Program-made: the position numbers and the translations under genes | From: Macrotis lagotis | Lineage: Eukaryota > Chordata > Mammalia > Peramelemorphia > Peramelidae | Reading direction: 5' to 3' | Assembly: GCF_037893015.1 (NCBI RefSeq) | Contig: NC_133662.1 | Location: 273,727,214 to 273,791,213 of the forward strand | DNA: 64,000 nt | In this document: piece by piece, positions 57,053 through 64,000 of the stretch | How the letters are laid out: every line of letters starts with the position of its first letter | Numbering within the stretch: position 1 is the stretch's first letter | The notes under the pieces: model-generated | What the model saw: the letters and a program-made list of their open reading frames with translations, nothing else | Told to the model about the DNA's origin: nothing | Databases searched by the model: none

Positions 57053-57596
57053 TCTATGTGGAATGACTAGTTATACAAAGTTTGATTTCTTTCCATTTCT
57101 TGATTGTGACCGTAAAAGCTGGTTTTTTAGCACAAATAAATTGAAAGTTTTTCAAAAGACACCTGAAAGAGCTAAATAATGAAACTTTTCCTTGAAATGT
57201 GTATGTACCTTTCTATGAGAAAGATAAACTTTCTACATTATATATACTTGTAAATGCAGCCATGTTTAGATGAATGTCTATTTGCACATCTACTTCTGCA
57301 TGCACAATATCGAATATCCACGTGCACATGTATACTGACTTGTATGTGTATATAGCCATATGTACATGCCTATTTCATGTGCATATTCACATACAATCCT
57401 TCTGGGATCCAAGGACAAGGCTTTAGGGCTTAATGGCACTATTCTTCCAGTGAACTCAAGGTAAATTGTCTCCCTGGGTTATAGTGAGGTGAGTACTTGG
57501 AGCCATTGTCAACTCCTAGGGGCCTATGAGGGATGAGAAAGGTTGTGAGGACTTTGAAATGGCTTAGTTAAAAAAGTCTATTTTCTCATATTCTAG

Positions 57597-57871
57597 GTGA
57601 AGGGCCAAGGAGAATACATTGCAACAAGAAGAAAGGTGAATGAGATTGGGCAGAAGAGGAGACTGTGGCTGCTCTGCTGAGCCTTCTGCACAACAGAAGC
57701 GGCCACCCATCCATCCTTGAAAGACCCTACTGAAGAGAGATACTCACAGCATTGATCTGTGTCTAGCTGAAAAACAATTGAAGGTCTCATCTCCTCCACT
57801 GGATATTGATGCTAATGTTGAGCCTGGGGTCATTTTCACTTGTGTCTGCTTCTTGAGTCATGTGATCCCAG
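57597..57871 (+). other. Exon-like block M3, complete copy
   Basis: 275 nt between CTCATATTCTAG and GTGATCCCAG|GTAGGC, the only M3 copy here with both borders intact. The frame from its first base stops after 27 codons and relatives stop elsewhere, so it would be non-coding. It lies 1.6 kb downstream of the M2 block at 55940. Confidence 0.45.
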
Positions 57872-57933
57872 GTAGGCACCCATGTTCTAGGGCTCTCTGC
57901 TTGCTTTTACAAACCGTAGCAACTGATGTCTTT

Positions 57934-57938
<5 letters not shown>

Positions 57939-57968
<30 letters not shown>
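57939..57968 (+). repeat. (TG)n microsatellite
   Basis: About 14 TG dinucleotides, absent from the sister modules. Confidence 0.95.
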
Positions 57969-57970
<2 letters not shown>

Positions 57971-59025
57971 ACTCTATAAACCAGGAAGAGATAACATTTG
58001 TCTTACACAATTGATGTGTATAACATTATAAACTAGAAAAAGAGATGACATCCACATTTGTGATCCAGAGGACGAAAGTCCCAAGAAAGCCCCTAAGGAT
58101 GGCCACTCATAAACAGGATGTTATGCCTCATAGCCATCAGTAGCTTCTCCTCAACATGAGAAATTCCAGGGGCATCAGAAGGTCCAAGAGGACCAGGAAG
58201 TATAAAACATACTGGAGGTGTTCTTTCTCTATCACAGACTATAATTATATGATGAACTGAGGAAGCGAGAGAATACAGGGGAGTTAAACTATCCCATCCA
58301 GTCCCATGCCAGGGTGATAAGTTCTCCTTCCTTGTCCTCTTTCACCATAACAAGAGTGCTTAGGACTATGCTTTTGGACTCTTGCAAAGATTTGTCAGCT
58401 TGACAATGAGAGGAGATGGAGACTCTGACAAAGCTTGATCCTCTTTGATGTGTGAAGAAACCCTGAATTCCTACTACTAAGTGAGAATCTCATAATCTAG
58501 GATCCAGGAAAGGAGACTTGTTCCTATTTCCCTTCAAGTTGTCTTAGAATGTCTCTAGTTCCTTTGAGGGATACAGGGATCCTCTGCTCTCATATATCCA
58601 AGGCTGAGAGAACATCCCCTCCCTCTCCTTTTGTACAGCCAATACCCCTCCCAATGCAGAAAATCATGGGATTTTTTTTGTTCCCTGGGCCATTTACCTA
58701 GGGCTTCTTTTGCCTTTCTAAATTAGCTGTAGAAAAAGTTGAGAGAATAATGAGACAGTTAGAGTACAGAATTATGAGGAGCAATTATAAAAGGACAATT
58801 TAGGTTTTCTCAGGAAAATGTCTCGTTCATTAAAGCCATCCAAAAGGGTAGTGGACTGCTTTCTGACAAGGTAAGACAGCCCTTCTCTTAGGAATTCTTC
58901 AAGTAAATGTTGAATCTCCACTTGAGAAGTATGGGTTAGAGGAAATCTTTTTGTTAGTTTTGTGTTGGACTAGAGGACCACTGAGGTATATTTTAGCTCA
59001 GATTCTATGATTGTTATTCTATCTT

Positions 59026-59161
59026 TTTGCAAGGCAATGGGTTTAAGTGACTTGCCCAAGGCCTCATAGCTAGGTAATTATTAAGTGTCTGAGGCTGGAT
59101 TTGAACTCAGGTACTCCTGACTCCAGGGCCGGTGCTCTATCCACTTCGCCACCTAGCCGCC
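59026..59161 (-). mobile_element. WSINE1-type SINE
   Basis: Minus-strand SINE with a perfect 13-bp target duplication GTTATTCTATCTT (59013-59025 and 59162-59174). It is absent from the sister beta modules, so it is a later insertion. Confidence 0.92.
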
Positions 59162-59589
59162 GTTATTCTATCTTAATGTAAGTAGGCCCAGCCTTCTCTG
59201 AGTCACAGACAATGGCTCTCAAAAACTCTAGTTCTCATTTGAACCATTTTTCATGGTTGCATTCTCACTGGCGTTTCAGCAGAAGGCTGGAATATTCTAT
59301 TTCACAGTTATTTTTGAATATTTTACTTTATGTTGTCTAATTACATTCAAAAGATAGTCTTCAACTTTCACATTTTTTTGTAAACTTTTGAGTTCTGCAT
59401 TTGTCTTTGTCCCTTCCTTTCCCTCCCACCCCAACAGCATAGCAAAATCCAAGATAGGTAATACATGTACAATGTTTACCATGCTTCCATATTAGTCAGG
59501 TTGTGAAAGAAGAGTCATAGCGTAAATGGCAGATAAACCATGAAATAAAAAAATCCATAAAATAAGTCTTAGAAATGTGAAAACAATTA

Positions 59590-59830
59590 CCTTTAATCTG
59601 CATTCAGACTCAATCTTTCTCTGGAAGTGGATGGCATTTTCCACCACAAGAATTTTAGAATTGACATTGATTACTCATTCCTGAGAAGAGCTCAATTTTT
59701 CATAGTTGATCATCACCCAGTGTTGCTATTGCTGTGTACAAAGTGGTCCTGGTACTACTCACTTCACTCAGCATCACTCTTACATCAGATTTCTTTGTTC
59801 TCAATCATTCATAATTTATATTCCTTACTC
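59590..59830 (-). mobile_element. LINE 3'-end, antisense (M1 landmark)
   Basis: 'tttctctggaagtggatgg', 'gatcatcacccagtgttgct' and 'ctcacttcactcagcatcac' on the plus strand. Confidence 0.7.
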
Positions 59831-59837
59831 CTTTCAG

Positions 59838-59904
59838 ACTCAAAGATGCACTGAGATAAAGAACCATCTCTTGCCTGAGGACTTGGAGGTCAGTGTGGGC
59901 CAAA
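59838..59904 (+). other. Exon-like block M2, fifth copy
   Basis: 67 nt between CTCCTTTCAG and AAA|GTAAGC. The donor is good although the last exon bases differ. Confidence 0.4.
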
Positions 59905-60849
59905 GTAAGCAGAGCTTTGAGACCTTAAGGGTGTAGGAAGTTTTACAAGGCCCATCCTTGAGAGAAGAGGATAACAAATTAGGAAATTCTGAGTTAGAGG
60001 GAAAACATCTAGAGGTTCTCCCATGGCCAGTTTGAACCTTGGAGGAGCCAAGGGCAGATGCAAGATGAGGGAAGAGATAATGCACATATTAAGTTCCTGA
60101 GAAAAGAGAGATTTAAGTGGATATACCCACACTATACAGATTGGTTAGGGGACATCATATAGGAATATGGAATCTGTAGAAAAAAATAACCTCATAACAT
60201 AATGGCTAGCATTTGTATCGTACTTAAAAAATTTCAAAATCCCTTCTAATAAAAGCCACTGGATGAGTTTTGTATCCCAATGGGGACCCAATTGCCATTT
60301 CAAATGGACTGCTCAATACCTTCCTATCTTCTTTTCTGTTTTCCTCCTTTCATTTTCTTTCTTTGTTTTCCTTCCTTCTTTCCTTCTTCTTCTCCTCTCC
60401 TCTGCTCACCCTTCTGCAACCCTCCCCTCCTGAAGAGGAAGGGAGACTGGTCTCTTTGCACAGCCCTGACTCCTTTAAATCCAATTCACTTACTTGTCAT
60501 GGAAAAACCCACCCACTAGTCTGTCTGTTTCTTTCTAGTCTCTGTTTCTGACACTCCCCCCCCTCCTCATTTGTATACTAAGGGTGGAATTAGTTTCACA
60601 GAATTTTAGCATTGGCTCGGGATTGTGGAAGGTCTTTATATTTGGGAAGAGTGCTACTGAGGTAGTAACAAGGCTATCAAAGAAGACATATTCCCTGGAT
60701 TTCCAGGAGATCAAGGGAAAAATCCTCCTCACTCCTGAGTTCTCAGATTACAGGGAACTCCTGGAGTGTCAGTGACTCCCTCATTCTCATGTCTGTCTTG
60801 TGTGGCATTAGATATTTTTCATATAATGTTAGCACTAGTAACAACAATA

Positions 60850-61112
60850 GGAATGATTAGCTTTGGTATTGCTGCTACTCTGTGGCAGCCATTGGTCTCA
60901 GAGCTTTACAGATATAGCTTTTGATCTTTTCCCCCTGGAAGATGTGTGCTATTATGACTCCCATTGAACAGCTGGGGAAACTGAGACAAATGGCAATGAA
61001 TTGACTTGCTTAGGGAAATCTCATAATCAGTCCCTTTATGAAGCTGGATTTGAACTCATGTCTTGCTGACTCTAGACCTAATGCTCTATCCAGTGAGCCA
61101 GCTAGCTGCCTC
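60850..61112 (+). mobile_element. MIR-type SINE in beta module
   Basis: Counterpart of 56817-57052, with a fuller end ('ctatccagtgagccagctag'). Confidence 0.75.
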
Positions 61113-61736
61113 TTCTTTGGGCATGTACATCTACTAAGAATGACTAGCTTCACAACATTTTTCTACACATTTCATGGTTGTGATGAAGGAAGATGGATTT
61201 TTATCCCACAGAAATTGAAAGTTTTCAAAGGGCACCTGAAGAAGCTAATTGAGGAATCTTCTCCTTGAAATTGACACAGAGCTGCCCATGAGAAAGAAAT
61301 ACTTTCAGTGAAAATGTGCACATGTGTATGCATGTATGTGTATGTATCTAGATGCATCTATGTGTAGAGATGCACACCAATCTATGCATGTGATCTATTT
61401 CCAATGCGTACACATGCACAAGTAAACTCACATGTATATATTAACACATGGACATATCTTCCCATATGCAGCTATATTCACATATAGTCCTTTTGGGGTC
61501 CAAGATATTCTCAACCAAATTGCATTTCAAGATAAGTAGGACAAGGCCTCAGAGCTTTATAACACTATCCTGCCTATAAATTTAAGGTAGATTGTAGCTC
61601 TGGGTTTGAGGGAAGATATTCCTTGGAGCCACTGCCAGTTCAGGAAGGAGAGGAGAGAAGGCTTGGTAGAGGGATGAGAACTGATCTGAAGACTAAGCAA
61701 TGATTTGTTTTTACAATTTACTTTCTTCAATTTTAG

Positions 61737-62040
61737 GTAAATGGACCAAGGGAATAGTTCACAATGAAGAAAAAGAAAAAGAAGACAGCATGAGGCATGG
61801 CATACGAGGATATCCTGGCTACTCTGCTGACCCTTTTTCACTACAGAAGAAGCTGACTAGTCAACCCTGAGACCCTACTCAAGAGAGCTACTAGCAGCAT
61901 TGAATTGGGAGCAAACTGTATACTGGAAAAAATGAGGGTCCTATTTCCTCCTCTGGATATTGATCCTTAGTGAGGAGATGAGAGATTAGAGATTTCAAGA
62001 CATATTCTGATGAACATGGGACCATCATTCAATTATGGCT
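61737..62040 (+). other. Exon-like block M3, acceptor only
   Basis: Acceptor CTTCAATTTTAG is intact and the body matches 57597, but the donor end is not recognisable. Confidence 0.35.
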
Positions 62041-63430
62041 TCCTCTCAGACAGGAACCTCCACTTATAAAAAACTCTCACAACTGGTGTGTACAACCTCT
62101 ACATCTGTGGATACAAAACCTGGAGGAAGAGTTCCAAGAAAGTACCCATGGATGGAAACTCATGACCAGGTTGTTGTGCTTGTCTGGTTCAAAACATTCA
62201 GGAGTATTAGCTTCTTCCCTTCATCAGAAAAATTTGTAGACATATCAGAAGGTCTAGGAAGATAGGAAATATAAAAGGGATTGCAAGTGCTCTACATCTG
62301 GTACAGTGAATTCCAAGAGTTCCCTGTAATATAAGAATTCAGGACTGAGGAGCAATTTTCCGTTAGTCTGCCAGCAGTCCAGTAATACTGGCATCTTGTT
62401 AGCCTAGTTACCACCTCAGGAGAGCTCTTCCCAAACCATAAAGACCTTCCACAATCCCAAGTCAGTGCTCAGATTCTGTGAGTTTAACTGACTGAATAAA
62501 TGAGAGAACACAATGGGAAATGAGCTAGCCCTTCTGGGCCAATGTCAGGAAGGTATGGCCTCCTTCCTTGTCTCTCTTCACAGCTATACCAATCCTGAAG
62601 AAGATAGGAGGAGATTATGAAACAACAAAAGGATTCAAGCTCTCTTTGAGGATGTGTGAAGAATCCATGAATGCCCACCATTGGGTGGATCCCCAACCTG
62701 GAGGCCTCTATTTATTCCCCATCACCTAGTCATAAAACACCTGAAATTCCACCTAGAGATCCTGGGATCTTCTGTTCTCATTCCCCTGGGTCAAAGGGAA
62801 ACCACCACCCCCTTCTGTAAGGGAAGTAGAACCCATTCCAGTCAAGGCAAGCTGCCTTATGGCTTAAAGCCTTGGGGGTCCTTTTATCCCTGGGTCATTT
62901 TCCTAGGTTTCTTTTATCTTTGTAAAAGAACTGTATCAGAAAAGGTGAAAGAGCAGCTGAACCAAGGGATGGAAGCCAAAGTCAGAAGTGGGAGACAGGG
63001 AAGAGTCCCACCATTTCATGTTGAGGGGACCTGTACTTGGTAGTCCCATGGGAAAAGTGGAAGGAATTTGGACAGTGGCCATTATGGGGCAGTAGGAGGC
63101 AGTGCCTCATGGGCATGACAGCTAGATTCATATACCTGGTGGGCATTATGCAGCACTTGCCCCATTTCCTGCTTGGGCCACCAACCTGGAAGGACCAAAC
63201 ACTGGCATGGATCAGTGGGGAGCAGACCTGGAGAGAAGGGTGTGATGACATCACCAGAATTCATGCTCAGCTCTGGAATCTAAGAGGGGTGAGTTAACAG
63301 TCCAAGTGTGATTTACTCACAGTTTCTCACATGTCTGCCCCTTCACAGATGTGCATAAAGCACACAGGTTGTGCACCTTACCTCTCCACACATGAGCCTT
63401 GCTCACCCTGGGAATATAAAGTGGAAAGCC

Positions 63431-64000
63431 ACATGATGGCGTTTTGTTTCAAGGGTACATAGAATGAAAGATGGAGGTGGAGCTTTTCCCCTTCAGTAGC
63501 CTGGAATGCCCATTAGTCCACCATTTTGGTTGAATAATGAGTTGGGAATTGTGCTGAGACCCAAAAGTGAGTTTTGGCAAATCAGAAATGGGGAGATTAC
63601 AAAAAAAAATTGTTCAGCAGTAGAAGGCACAAAGGGAGAAATAAGGAATGCAATAGAATGAGTTGAAGGAACCAGGGTAGGTGTATTAGAGATGAAAGGG
63701 ACATAGATTTGAGACCCAAAGGACCAGTGGACCACATAGTCAATGTATTGCTGGAAGGAGGATTTTCTTTTCAAGGCTCAACAGTGGAGGAAACTAAGTT
63801 TTGTCCCAATAGCACAAGACTCTTCAATGCACCCTCTTTGTTCCAGTTAGTTTTTACTCCTTATATTCTTTGCACACAAACTATGAACTGCCCTAGCCAA
63901 ATTTTTTCTGCCTAGCTTAAGTTCCAATGTAGTTTAGACCCCCGTTTTAGGGATGGGCTACATTTATTTCCACATTTATATTTTTGTTTTCTTATGTTCA
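63431..64000 (+). repeat. Alpha-type segment running off the window
   Basis: Starts 'tttcaagggtacatagaatg' and follows the i-k order of 5270-5950 ('gagttttggcaaatcag', 'attgctggaaggaggatttt'). The module array therefore continues past the window end. Confidence 0.6.

Larger units (their letters stand above)
55940..59837 (+). repeat. Beta module, ~3.9 kb, first of two
   Basis: M2, linker, pyrimidine-rich stretch (56390-56540), MIR (56817-57050), M3 (57597-57871), body, SINE (59026-59161), antisense LINE (59590-59830). Pairs with 59838-63430. No protein gene recognised; the frame at 57778-58014 crosses a TG repeat. Confidence 0.65.
59838..63430 (+). repeat. Beta module, second of two
   Basis: M2, linker, pyrimidine-rich stretch (60310-60550), MIR (60850-61112), M3-like block (61737), body to about 62940, then sequence to 63430 with no counterpart noticed. 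No protein gene recognised; the 120-codon frame at 62681-63043 has no relative in the sister modules. Confidence 0.6.

Noticed and set aside
57778-58014. 78-codon frame with a run of Val-Cys
   Set aside because: The run is the TG microsatellite; the frame is not kept in the sister module.
37725-64000. Marsupial X-inactivation RNA Rsx or a similar known lncRNA
   Set aside because: Rsx, as I recall, has GC-rich short tandem repeats near its 5' end, which are not seen here. Nothing ties these modules to a named RNA.

Overview
The window looks like a marsupial nuclear genome, most likely an australidelphian. The tRNA-type SINEs with the tail-side signature GCCACTTAACCCCA followed by TTGCC plus poly-A match what I recall as WSINE1-type elements. 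The surrounding DNA is AT-rich and dense with L1, RTE-type LINE and MIR-type SINE remnants. There are no tRNA or rRNA genes, no CRISPR and no multi-exon protein gene that I can recognise. Everything here is read by eye; no alignment or database search was run.

The centrepiece is a GC-rich macrosatellite array at about 6641-23516. It is a head-to-tail series of roughly 3.7-kb units (ORF-to-ORF spacings 3688, 3712 and 3654 bp). Each complete unit has a TATA promoter, a short leader without an upstream ATG, and an intronless ORF of 560 codons on the plus strand. Behind the ORF come a 234-nt segment bounded by splice-like sites, a GA/GACA microsatellite and a minus-strand SINE with an intact target-site duplication. 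Three ORF copies are whole (9194-10876, 12882-14564, 20248-21930), one is frameshifted (16594-18275) and one is a 3' remnant at the left edge (6649-7178). The protein is basic, proline-rich and apparently disordered, with nuclear-localisation-like clusters. Its C-terminal block, ending NFYGYMF, and its LQSVQVFHALG motif recall the C2orf78/DUF4629 family; that assignment is from memory and tentative. The layout resembles DUX4 in D4Z4 and USP17 in RS447: a self-contained promoter plus intronless ORF in a tandem macrosatellite.

The array is embedded in rearranged DNA. The left flank (1-6640) consists of two segments, A1 (1-2657) and B1 (2656-6640), which recur almost identically in swapped order at 41416-44094 (A2) and 37133-41183 (B2). 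The A1/B1 junction has 2 bp of overlap and cuts an L1 that is continuous at B2, so it is a young duplication junction. The right edge of the array abuts what looks like the 5' end of an L1 (23517-23832). From there to about 37.1 kb lie old repeats, a solo-LTR fossil, an RTE fragment, a long minus-strand L1, and two diverged copies of an unidentified 0.75-kb segment (23845-24612 and 30318-31042).

From about 37.7 kb to the window end the DNA is an older, diverged tandem array of roughly 4-kb modules of two kinds, called alpha and beta here. Beta modules open with a 59-67-nt exon-like block that keeps canonical AG/GT splice signals in every copy seen, followed about 1.65-1.9 kb downstream by a second, roughly 275-nt exon-like block. 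No reading frame survives across copies. This may be a cluster of repeated non-coding-RNA exons, or a decayed gene family.
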